Assembly (NCBI GenBank): GCA_029865225.1
Contig: JAOUHJ010000011.1
Span: forward strand, 1-64,000
DNA from: Nitrospira sp.
GTDB lineage: Bacteria > Nitrospirota > Nitrospiria > Nitrospirales > Nitrospiraceae
DNA length: 64,000 bases
Direction of reading: 5' to 3'
Positions 1 to 8,909 of this stretch are shown one piece after another. How positions within the stretch are numbered: position 1 is the first letter of the stretch; the number at the start of each line of letters is the position of its first letter. The position numbers were made by a program, and so were the translations under genes. Below the pieces are notes generated by a model, which saw nothing but the letters and a program-made list of their open reading frames with translations, had not been told where the DNA came from and did not search any database.

Positions 1-131
1 ACTGATCGCTTACCGATGTCCCCGGCGTGAATAATGTGATCAACACGACGAAACAGCTTCGTGATTATTGGATCGAACAGGCCATGCGTATCGGCAAGGA
101 CCCCGATGCAAATGGGGCGGGACGGCGGCAT
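1..131 (-). CDS. Metallophosphoesterase, YfcE/MJ0936 type (partial, N-terminus only)
   Basis: Only the first 43 codons lie inside the window; the gene runs off the left edge. The visible start shows the two metal-binding motifs of calcineurin-like phosphoesterases: ADTHG near residue 15 and HAGDIG near residue 38, with a DHIIHAGD stretch typical of the small YfcE/MJ0936 phosphodiesterases. The start is the ATG at 129-131. The M48 protease gene upstream ends at 149, so the two may be cotranscribed. Substrate cannot be predicted from this fragment. Confidence 0.75.
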   Translation of the reverse strand, partial: MPPSRPICIGVLADTHGLFDPIITKLFRRVDHIIHAGDIGKRS

Positions 132-148
132 GGGTCCACTCCGATCTC

Positions 149-1498
149 TCAGCCTAGCGACGCTTGAACCTTCATCCATTCGAAAGTAAAAGGCTCAGGG
201 TCTTGCCTCGGCATCTCCGCGAGTTGTGCTTTGAGACGGTCGGCTCTGGCGCTGCTCATCGGGTGGGTGGAGAGCCATTCGACCCGACTCCCATCTTTCT
301 CTGCCAGTCGTTCGAAGAACGTGATCATACCGTTGGGATCAATCTTGGCGCGATGAAGGAGTTGGAGACCGCTCAGATCCGCTTCGGTCTCCTGTGCACG
401 ACCGAATTTCAACGTCATCAGTTCAACGCCGAGCTGCTTCATCACCCCGCCTAATCCCGGCGAGTTCCCCAGCACGATCGACACCACGGCTACAAAACCT
501 AACTGTTTGACGATCCGTTCGAGACCATGCCGCTGCAACACATGATTCAGCTCGTGCGCCAGCACCCCTGCCACTTCTTCGGAACTTGTGGCTTTCTTCA
601 TCAAGCCGGTAAACACAACGATGTACCCGCCAGGTAGGGCAAAGGCGTTGACCACGTCGCTCTTCACCACCGTCACCTCGAATGTGTACGGATTATTCGG
701 CACGTGACGTGCCAAGCGCTGTGCCATCTCCGTGATGGCGTTCACGGAGGGGCCATCGTTCACGGTCTCGTGTTGCGCGAGAAAGTCGCGATAGGCCGAT
801 TCGCCCAGCTTCTGCTCCCATTCTATGGGAATGCGATCCACAGCCAGTTCTACAAGCAGGTCGCTTCCAAACCACAATCCCAGCACCAGAGCCAGGAAAC
901 TCCCGCCAACTAGCCCCCAGACCATCCGGTGACGCTTCCGCACCTGACGGACTTGTTGCGCAGCCCGTTCAAGCGGCTCGTTCAAATGAGCCGGTGCGGC
1001 TTGCCGAAAGGCATGAATGATTTCTGGATTTTTCAGATACAGCGTCCGCTGCCCTGCTGGCCCCGCCCACTGTAGGACAAGTTGGTCGTGATCGAGCCCT
1101 CCTGCCGAGACCGTCACTCTTGAGAACGGCACTACTTCGGCTTGCTCCTGCCCCCCGTCCACGGTAAAGGCGATCGTGAACCCCTGTGCTTCAACGTGAA
1201 CAAGGCACGGCGACCCACCAGCGGGGAATTCATCTCCAAAACAGAGGGCGTTGGGGTGGAAATCGGTCATGACATGGCCCTTGCTTGATTCTTTGACGGC
1301 GACTTGTTCCCGTGCGGCTGCTCGATACCACAGCCGACATAGCCCAGGGGATACTTCCGGAGATCCGTCGAGGATAGTCTTGAACCCAAAACGAAGCTTG
1401 AGAGCCTGCGCGTCTTGGCGCAACTGGGTTGGAAGGGTGATAACGTAGGCGCTTTGAGCATCCGCTATTCGGAGATTGGAATGAATTGCCTGACCCAT
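149..1498 (-). CDS. M48-family membrane-bound zinc metalloprotease
   Basis: About 449 residues. The C-terminal half is a peptidase M48 (Ste24/HtpX/BepA-like) domain: the zinc motif HELNH (HExxH) is near residue 314, followed by a downstream ETEAD glutamate motif and a STHPMSSARADRL ending typical of the family. One membrane helix lies near residues 190-215. The first 180 residues form a separate, mostly beta-looking domain that I do not recognise. I chose the ATG at 1498; the frame is open further up to 1597, but that would overlap the AIM24 gene even more. With this start the overlap is 34 bases. Its likely role is proteolysis at the membrane; the substrate is unknown. Confidence 0.85.
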   Translation of the reverse strand: MGQAIHSNLRIADAQSAYVITLPTQLRQDAQALKLRFGFKTILDGSPEVSPGLCRLWYRAAAREQVAVKESSKGHVMTDFHPNALCFGDEFPAGGSPCLVHVEAQGFTIAFTVDGGQEQAEVVPFSRVTVSAGGLDHDQLVLQWAGPAGQRTLYLKNPEIIHAFRQAAPAHLNEPLERAAQQVRQVRKRHRMVWGLVGGSFLALVLGLWFGSDLLVELAVDRIPIEWEQKLGESAYRDFLAQHETVNDGPSVNAITEMAQRLARHVPNNPYTFEVTVVKSDVVNAFALPGGYIVVFTGLMKKATSSEEVAGVLAHELNHVLQRHGLERIVKQLGFVAVVSIVLGNSPGLGGVMKQLGVELMTLKFGRAQETEADLSGLQLLHRAKIDPNGMITFFERLAEKDGSRVEWLSTHPMSSARADRLKAQLAEMPRQDPEPFTFEWMKVQASLG

Positions 1499-2148
1499 GC
1501 CCCAAAGCCACGAGGATTCCGGCTTTGGATATACACGATACCCGGTCCACGAAATCGGCAGACGAACCCTTCTCCCGACGTGAAGCTGGCCACCCATCCG
1601 GAGGTCGCCTTTTCAATGTTGTACGTGGTGGTTGCAGACCACGCCACAAGATGGCTATTGTCGACAATATAGTCTTGATCGGGCTTCAACTCGATCTTGT
1701 GAATAGCCCCGAAGCTGTTCAACACCAGCATCCCTTTCCCGCTCATCTTCAGAATAAAGAATCCTTCGCCACCTAATAACCCGCGAGTCATACTCTGCAT
1801 TTGGCTGTCAATGGTAATCCCGTCCGCACCAGCCAGAAATCCATCTTTCTGCACCATATACTCATTGACGCCATCAAGCTCCAACACGACGATTTCACCA
1901 GGCACGGTCGGTGCGAGCAACGCTTCCCCGGAACCTCGGCTGGCGCGCAAGGTCTGGAAGAAGAACTTTTCTCCAGTCAGAAACTTTCGCGAGAGTGCTC
2001 CCAGAAAGCCTCCTTCCATTTTGCTTTCGATGTCGATGGTCGGAGAGCAGGCCACCATCGCACCTGATTCTGCCTTGATATGTTCTCCCTCAGCCAGCTC
2101 GACACGCACCATTGGAAACGCCCCCGGATACAAGATCTCGCTTTTCAT
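1465..2148 (-). CDS. AIM24 / TIGR00266-family protein
   Basis: This 227-residue protein matches the AIM24 family in length and pattern: an N-terminal ESGAMV segment, the GE(A)LLAP turn, and repeated glycine-bounded beta strands (LLGGEGFFILKMSGKG and similar) that form a double-psi/jelly-roll-like fold. The biochemical role of bacterial AIM24 proteins is not settled. The ATG at 2148 is preceded by a good purine-rich ribosome site (GAGAGGAAG). Its 3' end overlaps the M48 protease start by 34 bases, so the two are probably translationally coupled. Confidence 0.85.
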   Translation of the reverse strand: MKSEILYPGAFPMVRVELAEGEHIKAESGAMVACSPTIDIESKMEGGFLGALSRKFLTGEKFFFQTLRASRGSGEALLAPTVPGEIVVLELDGVNEYMVQKDGFLAGADGITIDSQMQSMTRGLLGGEGFFILKMSGKGMLVLNSFGAIHKIELKPDQDYIVDNSHLVAWSATTTYNIEKATSGWVASFTSGEGFVCRFRGPGIVYIQSRNPRGFGAWVRQFIPISE

Positions 2149-2186
2149 TCTTCCTCTCCTCTATTCACTCTTCCTTACATTAATGC

Positions 2187-2341
2187 TTAGGCAGAGCAGG
2201 TCGTATCTCGTTGCGCGCATGCACCGAGCACCAAACCGAACTTGTTCGACCCGGAGCCAATCTCATTGTTCTTGCGACGGGATAACACCACTTTCTTGCG
2301 TGCGCGGTGCGCGAGCAGAAGACACGACCTGCTCTGCCTAA
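2187..2341. repeat. 155-bp intergenic element with 18-bp perfect terminal inverted repeats
   Basis: Bases 2187-2204 and 2324-2341 are perfect inverted repeats (TTAGGCAGAGCAGGTCGT and its complement). Inside them are two related direct segments with the core TGCGCG...CGAGCA. The right arm ends one base from the stop codon of the amidohydrolase gene. A relative with the same layout lies at 46665-46781. No transposase or coding frame is visible inside. It could be a miniature inverted-repeat element or a transcribed 3'-end hairpin; there is no T-run, so it is not a standard terminator. Confidence 0.7.
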
Positions 2342-2342
2342 C

Positions 2343-3827
2343 TCATCCCGCCACCCATCCATACACTCGCTGACTCGGCTCCGGTCCCTCCTCCAGGTAG
2401 CTCATCCGCAGCCGACCCAATGCATCGTCCGGCACGGCATTCCGTTTCGCCTGCACATCGATCTCAAAAATTTTGGCCGCATTGAGTCCAAACACCTGTT
2501 CCTTGGTTCGCCGGTCGAGCGAGTGATAGTGATGTTTTTCGATCACCTCATCTGGTATTTGGAAGCGCCGGAACGCTTCGATCTGCCACTGCGGAGTGCC
2601 ATACCAGATAGAGTCCGTTCCCCACAGCACATGGTCGACCCCGAACGCACGAATGATCTGTCCCAGCAGGTGCGCGCAGATCAGTGGGTAAGTCGTAACC
2701 AATTGCGCAAACGTCGATCCCAGCTCCATGTAGATATTTGAAATCCCCGGCTCCCGTTCCTTCATCCGGCAGAACTCGGTGGTCCAGGGAATTTCTCCGG
2801 TTTTCGCGAATATCTGATCGATCGAGGCCGCTCCGCGAAACCCGGAATGATACACCAAAAAGGCAAGCTCAGGAAAATCCTTAGCGGCTTTGATGAGATC
2901 TCTCGGGTGGTTGTAATCCGGTACGGGGCCAAGCGGGAGGCCTTTATGGATACAGACGCGTTTCACCCCAAGCTTTTGAGCCTGCTCCAACATCGGATAG
3001 GCGACCTGCTCATCATCCATGCGCCAGCCTCTATCGAATCCCTTCGGGCAAGATCCCGTATAACACTTCCAGGCATCCACCTTGAGGATCTCAGCCTGCA
3101 TCGCCATGAATTCCAGGTCAGCTGAGCCAAGTTGCGGTGTTACGAGCCCATGCGCCAGCATTCGCTGCGACCCAGCCAGTCGATTGATTTCATCACGGAT
3201 ATGCGCCATTTCCTTCGGCGGAACGACGGCCTCTTGTGGATACGGCCCCGGCGGGGTGCTGATCAAACCGATGCTGGTTTCACTGTCTAAGAACACTTCC
3301 TTGACAAAGTTCTTCCACGAGAGATCGTCAATGGAGCCTCGATCCCCCGCCAACTTTGGATTCAGTCCTGCCTCTCGAATGTGCTTTCTGAGGGAGAGCA
3401 GTGCCTGTTTTGACACCGCTCCCTTACGATTGGATTCAGCATCGGACGGATCGTAGCCTGAGCTGACATAGTGTGTCTGCACATCGAAGATGAAATAGGG
3501 TGCTCCCTGCTGTGCGGCAAACGCGGCCGGTTCGAACAGCTCAATCGGGTCAACAGTAAAGAATCGCCCGAGCAGCGCATTCATGGCCAGAAGCCCGGCC
3601 GCCATGGAACCTGTCGTCCAGAGGAATTCGCGACGAGAGACCCCTCGCCGCGCCGCTGCTTGTGCCACCATCGCTTCGGCTAATTGTTCAACGGCCTTCT
3701 GCTGGCGTGTCTGACCAATAGGATCAAATTCCTCGTTGGAGATGATCTGGGTTGGAATGGGCGTCGGGAATGTCTTGCCTTTTTCCACTGGAGGGTAATC
3801 AGTGGACAGGTTTGGGGAATATCGCAT
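2343..3827 (-). CDS. Tat-exported amidohydrolase-superfamily protein
   Basis: 494 residues. A twin-arginine export motif SRREFLWTTG lies near residue 64, followed by a hydrophobic stretch, so the mature enzyme is probably periplasmic. The rest is an amidohydrolase-2 type TIM barrel: DVQTHYV at the end of the first strand, a later FLVYHSGF and LWGTDSIWYGTPQWQ near the C-terminus. The usual HxH pair of strand 1 is QxH here, so metal binding may differ from the family. A long stretch before the Tat motif is unusual. The ATG at 3827 has a GAGGA ribosome site and the gene has its own promoter at 3858-3886. Substrate is unknown. Confidence 0.82.
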   Translation of the reverse strand: MRYSPNLSTDYPPVEKGKTFPTPIPTQIISNEEFDPIGQTRQQKAVEQLAEAMVAQAAARRGVSRREFLWTTGSMAAGLLAMNALLGRFFTVDPIELFEPAAFAAQQGAPYFIFDVQTHYVSSGYDPSDAESNRKGAVSKQALLSLRKHIREAGLNPKLAGDRGSIDDLSWKNFVKEVFLDSETSIGLISTPPGPYPQEAVVPPKEMAHIRDEINRLAGSQRMLAHGLVTPQLGSADLEFMAMQAEILKVDAWKCYTGSCPKGFDRGWRMDDEQVAYPMLEQAQKLGVKRVCIHKGLPLGPVPDYNHPRDLIKAAKDFPELAFLVYHSGFRGAASIDQIFAKTGEIPWTTEFCRMKEREPGISNIYMELGSTFAQLVTTYPLICAHLLGQIIRAFGVDHVLWGTDSIWYGTPQWQIEAFRRFQIPDEVIEKHHYHSLDRRTKEQVFGLNAAKIFEIDVQAKRNAVPDDALGRLRMSYLEEGPEPSQRVYGWVAG

Positions 3828-3857
3828 GAATCCTCTTCGGCTGATGATCGCGGGGTG

Positions 3858-3886
3858 ATTGTGTGGAATACCGGAAGCGCTGTCAA
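3858..3886 (-). promoter_or_regulatory. Sigma-70-type promoter for the amidohydrolase gene
   Basis: On the minus strand TTGACA (3886-3881) is followed after 17 bases by CACAAT (3863-3858), about 30 bases upstream of the amidohydrolase ATG. The -35 is perfect, the -10 matches four of six positions. Confidence 0.5.
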
Positions 3887-3935
3887 GCGGAGGGTTGTGC
3901 AGTCACTTCACTCAAATCTCAGACAACGTGACGAA

Positions 3936-6900
3936 CTACTTGGCTCTGGAGGATCGAGGCGCTGACTTGGTTGCAGCGGGACCGGCATGACCAACCGGGA
4001 TTTCTGCCACGACGTCGAACTCAGGATCTCCATCTTGGTCCTTCCCGTCATGCCCAACACTGTACAGGACGCCTTTTTTCATATTGACCAACATCGGCAG
4101 CCCTGTGTAGGGATCATAAAAGCTCTGTCCAGCTTTGGCGAGGCGGGCAAGAAGATCGCCATCGGCAGGACCACGCCGGAGCCAAGCCTGTAAACTCGCC
4201 AGTCGGAGATGCGCATCGGTATCTACCACAAGCCCGTTATATTCATCCCAGCGAGGAAGTGGTTTGAGACCCACCATGTTTTCGATCGGATTGGTGAAGT
4301 AGTCCATGAACGTGGCTGCGGGAAACTGGACATAGCTCTTCCACTTGGGCAACGAACCGTATTGCCCTTCCCCGGCAGCCTTGTACGAGGCCTCATAATA
4401 CTTCGCGTAATCATTCAGCCTGCGCTGTTTGGGTAACGGAAGAAGTGAGGCTACCGTAGTCGAGGCCGTTTGGGCTTCCGCTCGTGCGGTTTTCAGCTGT
4501 TCATCATACGTTTTCGACGCCGTCACCAGCTCGCTCTGCATGGGCCAGCGGATGGACAACTCTCCCTGGTCAAGCGGGCGGAGTAACTTTGTTAGTCGCC
4601 CCAGATGGGTTCCATCGAAATCTGACCGAACCAACAGTCCTGAGGCCACGGCGATATCGTCATTGATCGCCTGCAGGGCCAGCATTTTCATCGGAAGGGT
4701 TCTCGCCTGGCTTAACGCGATGCGCCAGGCCTCCATATCCGTCTCCAACCGACTGACACCCTGATCCATGTTTTGGCCAAACCCATCGGCGACATGGAGT
4801 TGGTGTGCAAATACCACCGTCCCACAGGGTAAGCTGACGGGCTTCCCATACCCCCAGTCTTCGAAGGGTAGTTTTTGCCACCGCCCGTAGCGATCAAGCA
4901 TGAGCTGATGCTCGTTCCCCAATCCTTTAATGGTACCCTGCTTAGATTTGAATTGACCGATGGGATCTGGTCCACGAAACCATTTCCTCATAATATCGGC
5001 CGATGCATGTGGCCGTTCGCCCGTACCAGACACCGGATTACCAAAGCACGTCAGCGCTGCCTGCCCACCGTTCGTATTCGAGCTCGGCGCACCGCTTCCC
5101 TGTTCCGGATCTTGTCCTTCTGAGGCATCTATTCCGAGCAGGAACAGATAGCCATTTTTCTTGGAGTCCGACAAGGTTTGCTGAGGAATGGTCGTGAAAC
5201 TTTGGAAGGTTTGAGACGGCGGCTCCTCCATAATCACCCATGTCAACGCGATTGCCCCGATGGCCAATGCAACAACCAAGGCAGACACCACCAGGAGCCC
5301 AATTGCGGTCGCCACAATGGAGCGAGTCGTAGAGAAGCATGCGCGAATAAAGCCCCCCAGGCCGGTGGCGATTGGGCTGAAGATGGAGCCAGCTTTCCGA
5401 TTGGATGCGGCCTCTGCTGGACGTTGTCTCGTCTCTGTCTTTCTGGAATCAGTGGACGATTCAAAGAGCACATCAACAGCAGTAGCAGCAGAAGAAAATG
5501 GCCGATTCGTTTCATGTGTCTCGGCGGGGATAGGGGACATGGGAGGCACCGGAGCAGCTTTCGGCTCCTCGACGAAGCGAATCGATGCTCCTGTGTCTTG
5601 CCATTCTTTTTGATGAGCCACCGGCTGACGTATCGGAGTTCCGGGCTCAACGATCTCCTCCGTGACTTCTTGATTGTCCAGAGCTGAACTCTCTCCCGTT
5701 TCTAGCCCGACAGATGGAGTCGATGGAACTTCTGGCTCCGGCTGGAGGAGCTTCGGCTCCATTCGCATCGTCTCACTAATCACTTCTTGGGGATGTTGTG
5801 GAGCTTGCCAGGGTGGCTCTAGAGAATCCTCGCGAGCTGGAAGCTGACTGCCTGCCGGTGTACATTCCTCTTCTATTCTCAAGACAGAGTCGCCGCTCTC
5901 GAGCTGTATTTCGTCCTGAGCTGTCGTCCGCTCTTCACCGAGAGGTTCTTCGGCCGACAATGGCTCTGCAGCACCACCGACAGGAGCCTCCGATACCGAT
6001 CGCTCCTCCACCAGGGAAACGGGAAGCGAGTCTTGCTGCTCCTCCCCCATCGAGACTGATTCCTCTTCTATCGACGGGGAAGGCTGTCTCACATCGACAA
6101 CCGCCGAGTCGGCCTCAAGCGAACACGACGAGTCTTGCGGTTGAGACGATTCAGGATCTTGTACGAGCGAGAATGACTCTTCCTCTGGGGAAGCTGTCTC
6201 AAGCTGAGCCGCCCCTGAGCTCTGGGATGCACCCACAACAGCAGCCGCACGATCGCTATCAACTTGATCAGGTGAGTCGGGTGGGTGGACTGATTCAGAA
6301 TCTTGAAGGATGGAAAAAGATTCTGGTTCATGGGAAGCGGAAGGTGGTACGACGGTTTTGTCAGCGAACTCCTCAGCGGTTGACGCCTTATCTGTGTCGT
6401 GTGTGTCATCTGACTGAGTGACAGTGAGGCCCGACGTGTCCTCTATGTGAGAGTCCACCTCCGCTGGTGGAATTGATACTGCCGAGTCCTGGACCTGATC
6501 CCATGGCATCGGAGCAATTCGTGTTCCAGTTGAAGTTGCATCCCGAAACACGAACGGCGGACCCGTTTCATGATTCTCTTCGGATTGGCTTCCTGGCGGT
6601 AGATCCTGGTCAGTAAGACCTCCCAGGGTTTCAGCTGCAGGCCCCTTATTTTCAGACGAACTCTGTTCAGGTGAAACCGTATTCCCTGACTCTTGATTCC
6701 CGAAATTCCATGCCCTATTAAACATAGCTTCCCAGGAGAATCCTGGTTGTAGCCATGGCTGAGAGCTTTCACCACGTCCTGGTCCCGACGTTGATGAGTC
6801 GTCCGAGCCCGAGCGGTTTGCAACAGTCGCTTCTTGAGAGTCAGTCTCGACAGATTGTGAAAGGGTAGCCTTCGTGTTTCGCAAATCGGTTGCTTCTACA

Positions 6901-8171
6901 GTCGGCGACTCCACTGCCGAGAATGTGAACTCAGGGCCTTCTTCCATCTCCCGGGAAGCCGAGATGTTGATATCCGGATTATCCGCTGATGCATCACTTG
7001 GTGGCGGATCGAGAACCTTCTCGTTTCCGAGTGCCAAAGTTTCTGATCTACCAGGGGCATCGATACGATGCTCTTCCCGGTCTTCCCCCGACAGCCCCCC
7101 CTGCTCCTGGCTCGCAGCCACATCGCCTCTCGGCACAATCTGCTCGGTTTCTCCCTGCGTCACGGAGATCTCTCCGACAGAGTCCGGTAGCGCGCCTTCT
7201 GATGATAGGCCATGTTCTGGAGCAGTCGACCCGGAAGGACCGTCTATGGTTGTTTCTGAGAGAACTGTGACAACTTCTTGGTTGTGACTTTCTGCTGAGA
7301 TTTCATTCTGTACATTGCGAGTCTGCTCTTCCCTTGACGGAGAATACTGTGTGTCCGCAGGCACTGTCTGGTCTTGAGTGGAAGGCTTTTCCTCCCAGGA
7401 AACCTCCTCCGAAGCGGTCAGGGGAGAAGGCTGTGGTGCAGAACCAGATGTAGCGGTTACTTCCTGAGGATTCGGAAGTTCCCATGGCATAGGGTCAGTT
7501 ATGGGATCAAGCTGAACCGGGCCAGCTGACGCTGCGGCAGTCGAATCAGCTGCCGGAGTCGAGGTTGCTTCCGGATCTCCGGTAGGCTGGCGAGCTAGTA
7601 GATCTCCAGTTTGGGCATCGAAGAATGACGCTAGCCGGAAAGCCACGGGACTGACTGGAGCCAGATCTAGAATTTTTTTGTAGAGCTGAGACGCCTGCTG
7701 AGAATTTTCGGTATCAGGATCTTCGATCAGGATGTCGACGGCCTTGCCGTATTCGGTAACGGCCTCCAGTGTATCGCCCTTCTCCTCATAGATCCGCCCA
7801 AGTTTTTCCAAATAGGGAACACACCGTTGTGCGGCTGTTAAATACTCGCGAAGTAACGATTCCGCGAGCCAGTAGTCCTGGCGTTGAAAGGCTTCATCGA
7901 TGAGCGAGTCAAACGCTTGTCGTGCTGGAATGAGACTCCCAAGACGGAGATGGAGCGTGGCAAACAGCCTCCTCGCCTCCATATTCCCTGCGTCGAGGGC
8001 GAGCAGCTCTTTAAGGACTGCAGAAGATCGCGCATACTTGCCCGCATTCATCTGGGTGATGGCTTCTTCAAGAAGGGCACTCTTCTTGCTGTAGCCAACA
8101 ACACCACGCTTCTGACTACGGACAGTCTGAGTTTTGTCTGATTTTATAGGTGATTTCTTATTCCAACGCAC
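3936..8171 (-). CDS. Giant TPR - acidic linker - transmembrane - GspG-like-tail protein
   Basis: 1411 residues starting at a GTG. Residues about 30-190 form tetratricopeptide-like helices (ARSSAVLKELLALDAGNMEARRLFATLHLRLG). Residues about 190-940 are low in complexity, rich in Glu, Ser, Pro and Thr, and probably disordered; short PMPW motifs recur and one block of about 38 residues is duplicated near residues 613 and 661. A single hydrophobic helix follows at about 950-980. The last 430 residues are a folded domain ending in DPYTGLPM...LYSVGHDGKDQDGDPEFDVV, which resembles the calcium-loop end of GspG-like pseudopilins. The likely topology is cytoplasmic TPR and linker with the C-terminal domain outside. 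Proximity to a secretin suggests, but does not prove, a role in envelope export or pili. No known family covers the whole protein. Confidence 0.75.
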   Translation of the reverse strand: MRWNKKSPIKSDKTQTVRSQKRGVVGYSKKSALLEEAITQMNAGKYARSSAVLKELLALDAGNMEARRLFATLHLRLGSLIPARQAFDSLIDEAFQRQDYWLAESLLREYLTAAQRCVPYLEKLGRIYEEKGDTLEAVTEYGKAVDILIEDPDTENSQQASQLYKKILDLAPVSPVAFRLASFFDAQTGDLLARQPTGDPEATSTPAADSTAAASAGPVQLDPITDPMPWELPNPQEVTATSGSAPQPSPLTASEEVSWEEKPSTQDQTVPADTQYSPSREEQTRNVQNEISAESHNQEVVTVLSETTIDGPSGSTAPEHGLSSEGALPDSVGEISVTQGETEQIVPRGDVAASQEQGGLSGEDREEHRIDAPGRSETLALGNEKVLDPPPSDASADNPDINISASREMEEGPEFTFSAVESPTVEATDLRNTKATLSQSVETDSQEATVANRSGSDDSSTSGPGRGESSQPWLQPGFSWEAMFNRAWNFGNQESGNTVSPEQSSSENKGPAAETLGGLTDQDLPPGSQSEENHETGPPFVFRDATSTGTRIAPMPWDQVQDSAVSIPPAEVDSHIEDTSGLTVTQSDDTHDTDKASTAEEFADKTVVPPSASHEPESFSILQDSESVHPPDSPDQVDSDRAAAVVGASQSSGAAQLETASPEEESFSLVQDPESSQPQDSSCSLEADSAVVDVRQPSPSIEEESVSMGEEQQDSLPVSLVEERSVSEAPVGGAAEPLSAEEPLGEERTTAQDEIQLESGDSVLRIEEECTPAGSQLPAREDSLEPPWQAPQHPQEVISETMRMEPKLLQPEPEVPSTPSVGLETGESSALDNQEVTEEIVEPGTPIRQPVAHQKEWQDTGASIRFVEEPKAAPVPPMSPIPAETHETNRPFSSAATAVDVLFESSTDSRKTETRQRPAEAASNRKAGSIFSPIATGLGGFIRACFSTTRSIVATAIGLLVVSALVVALAIGAIALTWVIMEEPPSQTFQSFTTIPQQTLSDSKKNGYLFLLGIDASEGQDPEQGSGAPSSNTNGGQAALTCFGNPVSGTGERPHASADIMRKWFRGPDPIGQFKSKQGTIKGLGNEHQLMLDRYGRWQKLPFEDWGYGKPVSLPCGTVVFAHQLHVADGFGQNMDQGVSRLETDMEAWRIALSQARTLPMKMLALQAINDDIAVASGLLVRSDFDGTHLGRLTKLLRPLDQGELSIRWPMQSELVTASKTYDEQLKTARAEAQTASTTVASLLPLPKQRRLNDYAKYYEASYKAAGEGQYGSLPKWKSYVQFPAATFMDYFTNPIENMVGLKPLPRWDEYNGLVVDTDAHLRLASLQAWLRRGPADGDLLARLAKAGQSFYDPYTGLPMLVNMKKGVLYSVGHDGKDQDGDPEFDVVAEIPVGHAGPAATKSAPRSSRAK

Positions 8172-8525
8172 GCTACAACCTTATCAGATATCCACGCGAT
8201 GAAACTCACAGACGGGCCGGACCCCAATCACCACCTCCATGGAGGGTGGAAGCTTGAAAGGAGTGAAACTTGTAAGGAGCCTGCAAGCAAAGTGCCGTAC
8301 ACAGTCCGGCAGGACTGAGACTTTATCCTTATAAATCCATACGTTGGTTAACTGATGTACATAGATAATGCGCCTCCCCCACTCATTTTTGGACAATCCA
8401 ATGCGCCGATCGACCTCCACAGGTGAGGGTACCACCGGGATCTAATTCGCTGAGTCGCTCTGCTTATTTACAACCGCCGTCCTGTCGATGAAGAATGCAA
8501 ACTCACCGAGATAGTGCGCAAGCCT
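8172..8525. other. Intergenic region without a convincing gene
   Basis: A minus-strand frame of 83 codons (8184-8435) is open but shows no domain, no ribosome site and odd composition, so I do not call it. The region holds a 12-bp perfect palindrome, CCTCCATGGAGG, near 8235-8246. It probably carries the promoter of the giant TPR gene, but no clear -35/-10 pair was found. Confidence 0.4.
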
Positions 8526-8909
8526 CTAACTACAAACTCGGTAGTTTTCATACTGCTCGGAAGTCAGCCGTGATCCAATTTCGAATATATACCCAGACGG
8601 GAGTGATGCCGCAGACCCATGACTTTGCTTGCTCAACACCCTTCCGCAGCGGAGGCATCGCTGCTCCCCCTCCCAGGACACGGGACCAACAAGATGCCGA
8701 ATGGGTACGAAGGATTCCCCCGTGGTCTCAGGTATCAGAACGCGGCGTACCTCAGCCAAAAGACGCCAGGCATGCTCTGATGACAGCACTTCTGGACCGT
8801 CCAAAACGAGCACGAGGAGTCCCAAAGCACGTACAGGGTCTCCTTTCGCCTCGTTGAGTAATTGTTGAGCGAACACCCAGATCTTATCGTGTACGATCCC
8901 CTGATCCAC
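8526..8909 (-). CDS. Small hypothetical protein with a CxxC zinc-ribbon-like segment
   Basis: 127 residues. The N-terminal half looks helical (WVFAQQLLNEAKGDPVRALGLLVLVLDGPEV). The C-terminal half has RCLRCGRVL followed by a conserved-looking GYIFEIGSRLTSEQYENY and a final Cys, which could make a small metal-binding ribbon. No family recognised. It is alone between the giant TPR gene and the divergent secretin gene. The coding call rests on frame length and protein-like composition only. Confidence 0.45.
   Translation of the reverse strand: MDQGIVHDKIWVFAQQLLNEAKGDPVRALGLLVLVLDGPEVLSSEHAWRLLAEVRRVLIPETTGESFVPIRHLVGPVSWEGEQRCLRCGRVLSKQSHGSAASLPSGYIFEIGSRLTSEQYENYRVCS

Noticed and set aside
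5243-6421. Several long open frames on both strands inside the giant TPR gene.
   Set aside because: They mirror the low-complexity Ser/Glu/Pro codons of the main frame and lack any domain.
8184-8435. Minus-strand frame of 83 codons.
   Set aside because: No domain, no ribosome site and unusual composition; probably chance.
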